A DNA stretch of 64,000 nucleotides from Enterococcus malodoratus ATCC 43197. Its GTDB lineage: Bacteria; Bacillota; Bacilli; Lactobacillales; Enterococcaceae. Positions within the stretch are counted from its first letter, which is position 1; each line of letters begins with the position of its first letter. Position numbers and translations under genes: made by a program. The notes below the pieces were generated by a model. It made no database searches. It was not told the origin of the DNA and saw nothing but the letters and a program-made list of their open reading frames with translations. Positions 38,501-47,323 of this stretch are shown here, one piece after another. The DNA lies in NCBI RefSeq assembly GCF_000407185.1, contig NZ_KE136481.1, positions 845,636-909,635 on the forward strand, written 5' to 3'.

Positions 38501-40900
38501 CATAAACATTGCTGGAGTCACATTTTCCATCCCGATCATCGGATCAATGGTTTGTGCAGTAATTAATTTCGGAGTCAAAATAGTTGGTTCATTGACTTTC
38601 GGCTTTTGCTTTTCTTCAACCGCTTTGAATGGCTCTTGCTTCGGTTGAGTAGGAGCAACTTCCGTCCCCTTCATGATTCGTTCAATCAAGGTTGTTTTCC
38701 GCACAGCGGATTCGCGATTGACACAAACTTGAAAGGCTTCTTCTTCACCTAGCAAAATCAATAGATCCTTACTTCGTGTAACTGCCGTATACAAAAGATT
38801 CCGCTGCAGCATGCGTGAATATTGTTTAACCATTGGCAAAAGTACCATTTTAAATTCACTACCCTGCGCCTTATGAATCGAACAACAGTAGGATAGTTTA
38901 ATCTTATTCCATTCTGAACGCTTATAGCTGACTTCATTATTGTCGAATTGGATCACCAACTCATCAACTTTATCTTCTGACTCTTTTGCTGGAATGATCC
39001 CTGCAATGATTCCCATATCTCCATTAAAAACATTCAGCTCTGGATTATTGACCAGCTGCAACACTTTATCTCCAATACGATAAACCACATCGTTCCACTG
39101 AACTTCCTTTTTGCGTCCATCGTTGGGATTAAATATTTCCTGCATCATCTTGTTGATCGCATCGATTCCTGCCGGTCCGCGGTACATAGGAGCCAAGACT
39201 TGCACATCCTGCGCAGTATAGCCTTTTTTCTTCGCCCGTTCGACAATCTGCTTCACGACCTCTTCCATTTGAAAAGCATGACAGCTAATAAAGGAACGAT
39301 CCTTTTGATTCTTTTTAAAGTCCTGCGGCAATTTGCCTTCCTTGATCTCATGTGCCAACGGAATGATAGACGAGCCATTGCCTTGACGGTAGATATCTGT
39401 CAGCTCCATCTTTGGAATATCCTCAATCTGCAGCAAATCATGGAAAACTTGCCCAGGCCCCACCGAAGGTAATTGATCTTTATCTCCTACAAAAATGACC
39501 TGCATATTATCAGGAATCGACTTTAGCAAGGTATTCGCTAACCAAGTATCCACCATCGACATCTCATCAACAATCAACAGTCCGCCATCCAATTCTTTCG
39601 CTTCAATATCAGGAGTGTCATCATGACCGTTTAGTCCTAACAAACGATGGATCGTACTTGCGGGCAATCCGGTTGTTTCATTCATTCGTTTAGCCGCCCG
39701 CCCAGTTGGTGCCGCCAATAAAATAGGAAAGACTGCTTGGGTATAATCTTTGGGATCAAGCGATAGATCATTGAGCTCAGCAAATAACTTCACAATACCG
39801 TTAATAACCGTCGTCTTCCCTGTTCCCGGACCACCAGTCAAAATGAATAATGGTGAACGAATGGCTCCTTTAATCGCCTGGTCTTGCGAATCGCCATAAG
39901 TGATTTTCAACTGCTTCTCAATAATTCGTAGTTTCTTGTCGATCGCCTGTTGCGGATAGTTGATCTCCTTCTTGCGAGCTAACAAACGTTCAATCGAAGA
40001 AGCGATGCCCCATTCACTATAGAATAATGTATTCTCATAAATTTTCGTAGCTTCTTGCTGAATCTTTTCCTCTTCCACGAGTTGAATAATCATACTGGCG
40101 ATTTGATCAGGGGCGATTTCGACTGGCCGGGTTGTTTCCAAAAGCTGCAAAACTTCTGTTAATAATTGCTGAGCCTCAACATAAGTATCACCGCTTTGAT
40201 TCGCATCCTCATTTACTTGATGAAAAATCGCTGCCCGAATTCGTTGCGGACTATCCGCTGCGATACCAAGCTGTTCCGCTAAGTTATCCGCCTTTTTAAA
40301 TCCGATTCCCTCAATGTCTTCAACCAATTGATAAGGATTTTCCGCAATTACTTCCAAGGCTTCATTTCGATAGGTTTGAAAGATTGCAAAAGAGAGCTGG
40401 CTTCCAAAACCATAGCGGCTCAAGCCAACGATGATTTGCTCCATACCATGATTTTGCCGAATCATCTCTACAATGACTTTCTGCTTCTTTGCATTTAGAT
40501 TCGGGATCTTGGCTAACACCGCCGGATTCTCCATAATCTCGTCGATCGCCTTTTCCCCTAACACATCAATGATCTTCTCGGCCGTCTTTTTTCCGATTCC
40601 AGGAAACTTCTCACTAGAAAGATAATTGATCAGTCCATTGGCAGAGGTCGGATGGGCTTGTTCATAGCTTTCAACTAGAAATTGCTTACCGTAACGAGGA
40701 TGGTCTACAAAATGCCCGAAGAAACGATAATCTTCATCTTCTTGCATATCGCCAAAACTGCCGGTAACGACAATTTCTTGTTCGAGAAAATCGCTATTGG
40801 TGTCGCTAACCTTAATCAACAAAACTTTGTAAAAATTGCTGGGATTTTGAAAAAAGATTACTTTCAATGTCCCCACGATGTATAACTGCTCCTCCGACAT
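38498..40900 (-). CDS. recD2: RecD2 family SF1 DNA helicase
   Basis: A 5'-3' helicase for DNA repair without RecBC. 800 aa: N-terminal OB-like and helix-hairpin-helix regions (about 1-320; FPGIGKKTAEKIIDVLG, IEGIGFKKADNLAEQLG), then the helicase core with Walker A GGPGTGKTTVI, motif II VDEMSMVDTW and the C-terminal SIHKAQGSEF / YTAVTRSKDLLILLG motifs. AAAGGAGGGG precedes the ATG. Just ahead of it lies a histidine phosphatase gene. Confidence 0.95.
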   Translation of the reverse strand: MSEEQLYIVGTLKVIFFQNPSNFYKVLLIKVSDTNSDFLEQEIVVTGSFGDMQEDEDYRFFGHFVDHPRYGKQFLVESYEQAHPTSANGLINYLSSEKFPGIGKKTAEKIIDVLGEKAIDEIMENPAVLAKIPNLNAKKQKVIVEMIRQNHGMEQIIVGLSRYGFGSQLSFAIFQTYRNEALEVIAENPYQLVEDIEGIGFKKADNLAEQLGIAADSPQRIRAAIFHQVNEDANQSGDTYVEAQQLLTEVLQLLETTRPVEIAPDQIASMIIQLVEEEKIQQEATKIYENTLFYSEWGIASSIERLLARKKEINYPQQAIDKKLRIIEKQLKITYGDSQDQAIKGAIRSPLFILTGGPGTGKTTVINGIVKLFAELNDLSLDPKDYTQAVFPILLAAPTGRAAKRMNETTGLPASTIHRLLGLNGHDDTPDIEAKELDGGLLIVDEMSMVDTWLANTLLKSIPDNMQVIFVGDKDQLPSVGPGQVFHDLLQIEDIPKMELTDIYRQGNGSSIIPLAHEIKEGKLPQDFKKNQKDRSFISCHAFQMEEVVKQIVERAKKKGYTAQDVQVLAPMYRGPAGIDAINKMMQEIFNPNDGRKKEVQWNDVVYRIGDKVLQLVNNPELNVFNGDMGIIAGIIPAKESEDKVDELVIQFDNNEVSYKRSEWNKIKLSYCCSIHKAQGSEFKMVLLPMVKQYSRMLQRNLLYTAVTRSKDLLILLGEEEAFQVCVNRESAVRKTTLIERIMKGTEVAPTQPKQEPFKAVEEKQKPKVNEPTILTPKLITAQTIDPMIGMENVTPAMFM

Positions 40901-40937
40901 TTTGCCCCTCCTTTCTATAGCTCAGAAATGATTTCTT

Positions 40938-41594
40938 TTAAAGCAAAGAATCCGGTTTCGAGCCCGTTCCTTCTAAAAAACTGACATCATTCCACTGGAT
41001 CATGCGATATGGCGGTTGCGTACTATCCGTCTCTAAAATCGTCAAACTGTTATTAAATAGACCACCCATGTCGCGTAATTCAGCCAATGATTTTCCAGTT
41101 AACGCTTGAATCGCGGCTGTCAATGCAGCACCATGTCCAACAAAAAGAAGCGGTCCTTCTTCGGCTTCAGACACTGCTTTTTCTACTAAATCATTGGTTC
41201 GCTTCAACATGCCTTCTATTTTCTCCCCATCAAAGGGGGCTGGATCGTATAGCTCGAGATGATGGCGTAAATTTACCATATCTTTTGGATAGCGTTCTTC
41301 AATCACTGGAATTAATTGTCCTTCCAAGGTTCCCAGACCAAGCTCCCGCAAATCCTCCGAACGAACGATGTCCGTTGGCTGTGCTAACTGTTTATTAATA
41401 CCTTCTGCTGTCAAATACGCCCGTTTTAATGTGCTCGTATAAATTTTTTCAAAGGGAATATCTTTTAGTTCGTTTCCTAATGCTTTGATTGCTTCCAAAC
41501 TTTCCGGCAATAACGGCGAGTCCCCCATCATACCTTGGAAACGTTTCTCCTGATTCCAACGGGTTTTCCCGTGACGAGTAAAATAAAGTTTCAT
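40938..41594 (-). CDS. Histidine phosphatase family protein (phosphoglycerate mutase-like)
   Basis: 218 aa, with the phosphohistidine motif FTRHGKTRWN at residues 4-13 and a second catalytic His in FVGHGAAL (about 147-154). This places it among broad-range phosphatases of the cofactor-dependent PGM superfamily. The length and a Glu-rich middle resemble YhfR/GpmB phosphatases rather than true glycolytic mutase. It sits between trmL and recD2 on the same strand. Confidence 0.87.
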   Translation of the reverse strand: MKLYFTRHGKTRWNQEKRFQGMMGDSPLLPESLEAIKALGNELKDIPFEKIYTSTLKRAYLTAEGINKQLAQPTDIVRSEDLRELGLGTLEGQLIPVIEERYPKDMVNLRHHLELYDPAPFDGEKIEGMLKRTNDLVEKAVSEAEEGPLLFVGHGAALTAAIQALTGKSLAELRDMGGLFNNSLTILETDSTQPPYRMIQWNDVSFLEGTGSKPDSLL

Positions 41595-41621
41595 CTAAAT
41601 CCCTTTCCTAATCCGTTTTAT

Positions 41622-42125
41622 CTAATCTAACTTATCGTGTTCATAATGATGCGTCAATTCCAAATTCGGAAAGTTTTGCTGACGCAATGCTTCATAAACA
41701 ACTAAAGCGACTGTGTTGGAAAGATTCAAGGAACGAACGTGTTCATCATTCATTGGGATGCGCAAACATTTATCCGCATTTTCCCGCATAAATTCTTCCG
41801 GTAAACCCGTTGTTTCTTTTCCAAACATAAAGAAATGATCGTCGCTAGTATAGTCGATCTCTGAGTAGCTGGCATTGGCAAATTTTGTGATCAAATGGAG
41901 TGGTCTTTGATCAAGATAATCTAAAAATGCCGCTAAATCTTTATGATAAGTAATATTCACATCATTCCAGTAATCTAGCCCTGCTCGTTTCAAATGCTTA
42001 TCATCGGTAGAAAAGCCCAAAGGCTCAATCAAGTGCAATGGTGAGTTCGTTGCCGCACAAGTTCGTGCGATGTTTCCGGTATTCGCAGGAATCTGCGGTT
42101 CAAATAGTACGATATGGTTTGTCAT
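41622..42125 (-). CDS. trmL: tRNA (cytidine/uridine-34-2'-O)-methyltransferase TrmL
   Basis: A SPOUT methyltransferase for the wobble position of tRNA-Leu, 167 aa. Knot motifs: [20 protein letters not shown] at the N-terminus, [13 protein letters not shown] and [20 protein letters not shown] at the C-terminus. Start ATG 42125. The structured RNA and terminator upstream mean it needs its own promoter in 42126-42288. Confidence 0.92.
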   Translation of the reverse strand: MTNHIVLFEPQIPANTGNIARTCAATNSPLHLIEPLGFSTDDKHLKRAGLDYWNDVNITYHKDLAAFLDYLDQRPLHLITKFANASYSEIDYTSDDHFFMFGKETTGLPEEFMRENADKCLRIPMNDEHVRSLNLSNTVALVVYEALRQQNFPNLELTHHYEHDKLD

Positions 42126-42288
42126 GATAGTATCCCTCGTTCTTAATTAAGTATTTATAACTGTAAAATAGCTTTATTTTTATATTACTATAAGATATCT
42201 ACCCATAGTATAATCTGCGATTTACGTGATAGAAAATCAATTATAGGTTCACACTTTATGTGCACTAAAACCATAGAGTGAAATTCGC

Positions 42289-42403
42289 AAAAAAAAAACG
42301 TACCAACTCGGTGTCTAGCACGGCGAGTCGCTACGTTAGTGAAGCACTTTTCACTAACTTTTATCAGAACAGGAACCTGATAAAAACCAATGAAAAACAA
42401 CTT
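42289..42403 (-). ncRNA. Candidate structured small RNA
   Basis: A promoter, three hairpins and a terminator stand together in the 350-bp gap 42126-42475. From the predicted start near 42403, hairpin 1 pairs ttttatcag (42359-42367) with ctgataaaa (42377-42385). Hairpin 2 is gttagtga...tcactaac (42335-42358). Hairpin 3 (42297-42337) is a long stem whose inner arms are cgactcg and cgagttg and whose outer arms are aacgta and tacgtt. Hairpin 3 runs into ten T's (42289-42298). No ORF fits it. I do not recognise the RNA. Confidence 0.65.
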
Positions 42404-42409
42404 GTTTGT

Positions 42410-42438
42410 ACTATAACATCACGAAGTCACAAATGCAA
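42410..42438 (-). promoter_or_regulatory. promoter of the candidate small RNA
   Basis: On the minus strand TTGCAT (42433-42438), a 17-nt spacer and TATAGT (42410-42415). Confidence 0.65.
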
Positions 42439-42475
42439 CCTTCTATTTTCAGTAATTCGAATGAAAGCGATTACT

Positions 42476-43303
42476 CTAATGTCCTTTTAATATTTCGATA
42501 TCAACGGTTATTTTTTTCAAGGTATTCTGCTTCAAATGCGCTTTTACATCCTCTGGAACCTGCCATTCCAATGGCGACATTTCTAAAAGATCTAAGCGGT
42601 TTTCTTCTGGTATTTCAAACTCGTAAGTGATACGTTCACGATGATCGATTTGGAGTTCCTCTGTGAAACGCTGAATAACCGCCTCATTTGAATAAGCTTC
42701 TCCATCCGGGTGATAAATGGCGCGCAATTCTTGCAAATAGCCTGTTTGGGGTACTACCTTTAACACACAACCATCGGATTTTAGTACTCGTTTAAACTCC
42801 CGGTAGTGTGAAGGGGAGAAAATATTCAGAATCGTATCAAAAGAGGCGTCAGCAAATGGCAAATTCGTCAGATCAGCCACACACCAAAATGCCTCGATTG
42901 GTTGATTGCTAGCTAGATAGATTCCTTCTTTGGCAATATCAAAACCAATATTGGTTGGATTCTCTTTCACCTGATTGATTTGCTGCAAGAAACTGCCTTC
43001 GCCGCAACCAACATCCAAAACGTTGCCGCTTTGCATTAATTGAGCGATTTTTTCAATCACAGGTTGATACATTCCTGAACGAATCATTCGACCTCGCGGT
43101 GCGAACATTTCATTATCGTATTCTGTTTTGATTTGATGATCCAAAAAGTAAAGCGTGCCCTTTTTCGCTAAATCAAAGCGATGTCCATTCACGCAGATTA
43201 AACTTTTATCCTGTTGACTCATTTCAAGGCGGCATTTAGGGCAACGAAACAACTCCTGCTGTTCGGCCAGAAATAACGCACTTCGATCAATTTTTTTAAG
43301 CAT
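42476..43303 (-). CDS. rlmA: 23S rRNA (guanine-N1-)-methyltransferase, RlmA-like
   Basis: A SAM-dependent rRNA methyltransferase of 275 aa from ATG 43303, behind AAGGAAGTG. An N-terminal zinc finger (FRCPKCRLEM and CVNGHRF) is followed by a Rossmann methyltransferase domain (DVGCGEGSFLQ, about 90-100; FSPSHYREFKRVLKSDG). Members methylate G745 or G748. Which base is modified here is not readable. Confidence 0.87.
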   Translation of the reverse strand: MLKKIDRSALFLAEQQELFRCPKCRLEMSQQDKSLICVNGHRFDLAKKGTLYFLDHQIKTEYDNEMFAPRGRMIRSGMYQPVIEKIAQLMQSGNVLDVGCGEGSFLQQINQVKENPTNIGFDIAKEGIYLASNQPIEAFWCVADLTNLPFADASFDTILNIFSPSHYREFKRVLKSDGCVLKVVPQTGYLQELRAIYHPDGEAYSNEAVIQRFTEELQIDHRERITYEFEIPEENRLDLLEMSPLEWQVPEDVKAHLKQNTLKKITVDIEILKGH

Positions 43304-43490
43304 CTTTTCACTTCCTTTTTGCCATCCTATCATAGCATAGTTCTTCTATTCCTACTATCGCTGAGATATGCTAAACTATACGCGAGATGTCGAATCACTT
43401 GGACGAGCTTTCTTAGATTTAGTGCGCTTGTGATTAGCATCTTAACTTTGATTATTTCGAAATATTTGAACAAAACTGGAGGACATAATC

Positions 43491-44126
43491 TTGATTAAGG
43501 AATTTTGCGCAGAGAACTATACAGATATTCCCAAAGCTATCCAAGCTGGTGCAGGACGCATCGAACTATGCGACAACTTAGCGGTCGGTGGTACTACTCC
43601 AAGCATCGGAGTCATCGAAGAAGCATTAGCTTATGCAAGTGAAAAACACGTTCCGATTATGACGATGATTCGTCCGCGCGGCGGAAATTTTGTCTACAAC
43701 GATATTGAATTAAAAATCATGGAGAATGATTTGATTCATGCTAAAAATGCTGGTACTGACGGTGTGGTTTTTGGCTGTTTAACAGAAGAAAACGAAGTCG
43801 ATGAAGAAGCATTAGAAATGCTAGTCGGAAACAGCGCAGGCCTACTAACGACATTCCATATGGCCTTCGATGAACTTTCTAAAGAAGAGCAATTCAAGAC
43901 CATCGATTGGTTTGCACGGTTGGGCATCGACCGGATTTTAACTCATGGCGGTCCATTATCTACTACCATCGAGGAAAATCTGCCACATCTAAAAGAATTA
44001 GTCGATTACGCAGCCGGACGAATTATTATTTTACCCGGCGGCGGTATCAACTCAGACAACGCTGAAAGAATTGCCTCAACACTAGGCGTAAACGAACTAC
44101 ATGGAACAAAGATCGTAACAATTTAA
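43491..44126 (+). CDS. cutC: CutC family protein
   Basis: A TIM-barrel protein called copper homeostasis protein CutC; its direct role in copper is disputed. 211 aa, TTG start at 43491 with GGAGG 8 nt upstream. Signatures: AGAGRIELCDNLAVGGTTPS near residue 20, MIRPRGGNFVY near 55, and LPGGGINSDN near the C-terminus. Monocistronic with terminator. Confidence 0.92.
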   Translation: MIKEFCAENYTDIPKAIQAGAGRIELCDNLAVGGTTPSIGVIEEALAYASEKHVPIMTMIRPRGGNFVYNDIELKIMENDLIHAKNAGTDGVVFGCLTEENEVDEEALEMLVGNSAGLLTTFHMAFDELSKEEQFKTIDWFARLGIDRILTHGGPLSTTIEENLPHLKELVDYAAGRIIILPGGGINSDNAERIASTLGVNELHGTKIVTI

Positions 44127-44163
44127 AAGGGAAGTGACTCATTGGAGTCACTTCCCTTTTTTA
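44127..44163. terminator. bidirectional terminator
   Basis: A stem aaaagggaagtgactc...gagtcacttccctttt lies after cutC; its right arm covers the last codons of the convergent Nudix gene. Confidence 0.9.
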
Positions 44164-44633
44164 TGTTCTTTAATAAATTTTTCTATACGGATCAGCCACC
44201 GATTTTGCTTGAAACGTAATCGCACTGGATAACGACCTGATAAATAATCCTTGATCTGACGATTTTGATCAGGGAAAATATTCAACGGCAAATTACGAAT
44301 ATCAAAGAAATTGAAGGCCACATAATCATGTGATTCCATCTTACTTTGCGAAATCGTTTCCTGTACCTTATAGACATATGTGATATCTTCGCGATACTCT
44401 TTCGTATAAATTCCGATTAGATCCTCAACTGTATTATCAAAAGAAAGCTGCTCCTTAACTAGGCGCTGCATCCCTTCGCGTTCGTTCTCATTCGGCAAAA
44501 GTTCGCCTCCAGGCAAATCCCAAACAGGCATTCCCTGACGACGGACCAATAGGATCAATCCGTTACGAATAACAATGGCATAAGCTTTTTTCAAAATTTT
44601 CTCACTACTTTCAGCATATGTCTTTTTAATCAT
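44148..44633 (-). CDS. Nudix-fold protein with degenerate Nudix box
   Basis: 161 aa from ATG 44633, which lies 4 nt past the mgtE stop with no good ribosome site, so it is probably translated by coupling. The region VWDLPGGELLPNENEREGMQ then RLVKEQLSF fits the Nudix box (GX5EX7REUXEEXGU), but RE is RL, EE is EQ and the late Gly is Ser. Metal-binding glutamates are partly lost. It could be a binding domain instead of a hydrolase. Confidence 0.7.
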   Translation of the reverse strand: MIKKTYAESSEKILKKAYAIVIRNGLILLVRRQGMPVWDLPGGELLPNENEREGMQRLVKEQLSFDNTVEDLIGIYTKEYREDITYVYKVQETISQSKMESHDYVAFNFFDIRNLPLNIFPDQNRQIKDYLSGRYPVRLRFKQNRWLIRIEKFIKEHKKGK

Positions 44634-44636
44634 CAA

Positions 44637-46007
44637 TCAATGACCGATAAATCGTTCCATAAATAGACTCGCAATATTGAAATAAATCAACACACTGGTC
44701 AAATCACTCAAGGTGGTAATAAATGGCCCGCTGGCAACAGCCGGGTCAAACCCCAACCGTTCCATAATCATCGGAATCCAACTGCCCGCTAACGTTGCCA
44801 CGGTAATGGCCGCCATCATTGCAGTTCCGATCACAAATCCCAAAATAAAATTATGTTTCCAAAAACCAACGATAATAAAAATCGTTATCCCTGTTACTAA
44901 GCCCGTCACTAAACCGGTCAAAATCTCACCGACCACTAGCTTTCCAAAATTCTTTTCGTTGTCATCCGAAATCGCTAAACGTCGCACAGCGACCGCTAAC
45001 GACTGGGTTCCCGCATTTCCAGCAGTCCCTGTGATCAATGAGATGAAAACAGCTAAGATACTTGCTTTACTAACCAACGCTTCATAATGATTGATCAAGG
45101 TTGCGGTTGTCATACCAAGAAATAATAAAGTAATCAGCCAAGGCAGTCGTCTCGAAGCCGCCTTGACGGGGTTCTCATCAACTTCCTCAACATTGACCCC
45201 TGCCAAACCAGAGTAGTCACTCGCCGCTTCGTCATCGATTACATCAATGATATCATCGACCGTCACAATCCCCAACAAATGATCCTCGTAATCAGTTACC
45301 GGCAAAGCGAGGAAATCATAATCACGAAATGTTTGCGCCACATCTTCCTGATCATCACCAACATGAACAGAAATCGTCCGTTCGCTCATGACATCAGAGA
45401 CCATCGTGTCGTCCTCATTAATAATCAAATCACGCAACGAAATAACGCCAACTAATTGATTGTCATCATTCACTACATAAGTATAATAGATTGTTTCGGC
45501 AATTTGAGCTTCTTTTTTTAGCACATACATCGCCGAGCGAACTGTTTGATTCGCCACGATTGAAACATATTCCGTCGTCATCAAAGAGCCGGCAGTATCA
45601 TCTTCATAATGAAGCAGCTCACGAATTTCATTGGCATGTTCCGAGTCCATTAAGCTCAAATACTTTGCCACAGGCTTCTTATCTAGCTCATTCAGTAAAT
45701 CGACCGCGTTATCGGTATACATTTCAGACAACATGTCGGCGGCATACTGCGGGCGCATCTCGCTCAGATATTCATTGACATGTTCATCGTCTTCTTCAAT
45801 AACGTCAAACATATCAGCCAATTCCTTTGGTGATAAATAAGAATACATGAGTTGGCGTTTTTCTTCATTCAAAGATTGATAAAATTGCCCCTGATCATAA
45901 AAATGCATATCCAAGAAATCATCACGAAATGCCTGCAGATCATTCTGATCCAGTTCCTCCCGTAATTGTTGGAAATGTATTTCTAGCTCTTCTTGGTTTT
46001 CATCCAT
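44637..46007 (-). CDS. mgtE: Magnesium transporter MgtE
   Basis: A Mg2+ channel of 456 aa from ATG 46007, with AGGTGAG just upstream. Order of domains: MgtE N domain (about 20-125), two CBS domains (about 135-255; VGVISLRDLI, GIVTVDDIIDVID), a plug helix and five membrane segments (about 285-455; TGTAGNAGTQSLAVAVR, SGPFITTLSDLTSV). The N and CBS domains sense cytoplasmic Mg2+. A 157-bp tandem repeat fills its leader. Confidence 0.95.
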   Translation of the reverse strand: MDENQEELEIHFQQLREELDQNDLQAFRDDFLDMHFYDQGQFYQSLNEEKRQLMYSYLSPKELADMFDVIEEDDEHVNEYLSEMRPQYAADMLSEMYTDNAVDLLNELDKKPVAKYLSLMDSEHANEIRELLHYEDDTAGSLMTTEYVSIVANQTVRSAMYVLKKEAQIAETIYYTYVVNDDNQLVGVISLRDLIINEDDTMVSDVMSERTISVHVGDDQEDVAQTFRDYDFLALPVTDYEDHLLGIVTVDDIIDVIDDEAASDYSGLAGVNVEEVDENPVKAASRRLPWLITLLFLGMTTATLINHYEALVSKASILAVFISLITGTAGNAGTQSLAVAVRRLAISDDNEKNFGKLVVGEILTGLVTGLVTGITIFIIVGFWKHNFILGFVIGTAMMAAITVATLAGSWIPMIMERLGFDPAVASGPFITTLSDLTSVLIYFNIASLFMERFIGH

Positions 46008-46020
46008 CAATCTCACCTAC

Positions 46021-46405
46021 CTCATAGTTTATGTATTAAATTTTCTAATAGAAAATTTAGTCTGATCTTCAGCACGGATATCATTCGGCTTTACTCATTA
46101 TTTGTTTTTCTCTATAAAAATCCATTAAATACTTAAATTCAATTGAACAACTGGGAATAGCAGAACTGACAACCTACCTCATAGTTTATGTAATAAATTT
46201 TCTAATAGAAAATTTAGTCTGATCTTCAGCACGGATATCATTCTGCTTTACTCATTATTTGTTTTTCTCTATAAAAATCCATTAAATACTTAAGCTCAAT
46301 TGAACAACTGGGAATAGCAGAACTGACAACCTACCTCATAGTTTATGTATTAAATTTTCTAATAGAAAATTTAGTCTAATCTTCAGCTCGGATATCATTC
46401 TGCTT
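46021..46405 (-). repeat. 157-bp tandem repeat array, 2.5 copies, upstream of mgtE
   Basis: Copy 1 is 46021-46177, copy 2 is 46178-46334 (153 of 157 bases identical) and a third, partial copy is 46335-46405. Each contains the palindrome aaattttctaatagaaaatt plus one t. Read toward mgtE, each ends in ACTATGAGGTAGGT, the same bases that supply the mgtE ribosome site. Each full unit also holds a possible promoter (TTGTTC, 17 nt, TAATGG). It fills the 418-bp gap before mgtE, which has no other gene. Confidence 0.9.
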
Positions 46406-46425
46406 GATTCTTCGGTTACTTTTTT

Positions 46426-47319
46426 CTAAATAAGTTCTGCTATTTTCGCCATGTCGTTTGCTAATGGCAATTCAAAGGACATGCGTTCCTCTCTGAAGGG
46501 GTGAGGAAATGATAAGGAGTAGCAGTGCAGTGCTTGCCGCTCAATTCCTAAATCCATCGCGCCTTCATAAAGATCGTCTCCTAACAACGGACAACCGATC
46601 GCAGAAAGATGCACTCGAATTTGATGGGTACGGCCAGTATGTAATTGAATATCAACTAAAGCACATGCTTGATTTCGTTTTTTTAACCAGTACTCGGTCT
46701 CCGCTTTTTGTCCGGTTTCAATTACTTGGCGTTTTACTAAAGAAGACAAATCTCGCCCAATCGGCAAAGAAATGTTTCCGTGATCTTGCAATGATTCAAC
46801 TTCACCTGAAACTAAGGCCTGATATTTTTTAACAAATTGATTTTGCTGTAACCCTTGATCTAGCTTCGCATGGGCAAATCCATGCTTCGCAAACAACATT
46901 AGTCCTGAGGTATCTCGATCCAAACGTGTAACGACATGAACGACCTGATTGGCATACTCTTTGTTAACATAGTAGGCTTTGACTCTATTTGCCATTGTTC
47001 CTCGAGGGTGATATTGGGCCGGGATTGACGCGATCCCTGCTGGTTTGTTAACGATCAATAAATGTTCGTCCTCAAAGACAATTTCAATCGGAACATCATC
47101 TGCTAACAAAGTTTCATGCGGCTCCTCGTCCGGAATCACAACAGTTACAATATCATGGGCTTTTAAAGAAAACAAGACGTTTTGTTCAGTCTCATTCACT
47201 AAAATTTTTCCACCCTGAAACTTAATTTTAGCCAGTAATTTTTTTGAGATTCCTTGACGCTTTAAAAAAGTTCGCACTAAAGAACTGAAGGGTTCTTTAT
47301 AAGTCCATTTAAATTCCAC
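46426..47319 (-). CDS. RluA/RluD-family pseudouridine synthase
   Basis: 297 aa from GTG 47319 (GAGAGG 9 nt upstream, in the end of nadK). An S4-like N-terminal part (about 10-75) precedes the synthase core with the catalytic VTRLDRDTSGLMLFAK and the TGRTHQIRVHL motif. The position after nadK matches B. subtilis yjbO. The target uridine is not readable. Confidence 0.9.
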   Translation of the reverse strand: MEFKWTYKEPFSSLVRTFLKRQGISKKLLAKIKFQGGKILVNETEQNVLFSLKAHDIVTVVIPDEEPHETLLADDVPIEIVFEDEHLLIVNKPAGIASIPAQYHPRGTMANRVKAYYVNKEYANQVVHVVTRLDRDTSGLMLFAKHGFAHAKLDQGLQQNQFVKKYQALVSGEVESLQDHGNISLPIGRDLSSLVKRQVIETGQKAETEYWLKKRNQACALVDIQLHTGRTHQIRVHLSAIGCPLLGDDLYEGAMDLGIERQALHCYSLSFPHPFREERMSFELPLANDMAKIAELI

Positions 47320-47323
47320 TAGC

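Noticed and set aside
42289-42337. Resemblance of the terminator hairpin (CACCGAGT) to the 3' end of a Cas9 tracrRNA
   Set aside because: Only eight bases match. There is no anti-repeat, no cas gene and no CRISPR repeat in the window; the bases are explained as one arm of a terminator stem.
42188-42490. Two short open frames across the rlmA-trmL gap
   Set aside because: They cross the candidate RNA promoter and hairpins in both orientations and lack good ribosome sites.
46021-46405. CRISPR array
   Set aside because: The unit is 157 bp, directly tandem with no variable spacers.
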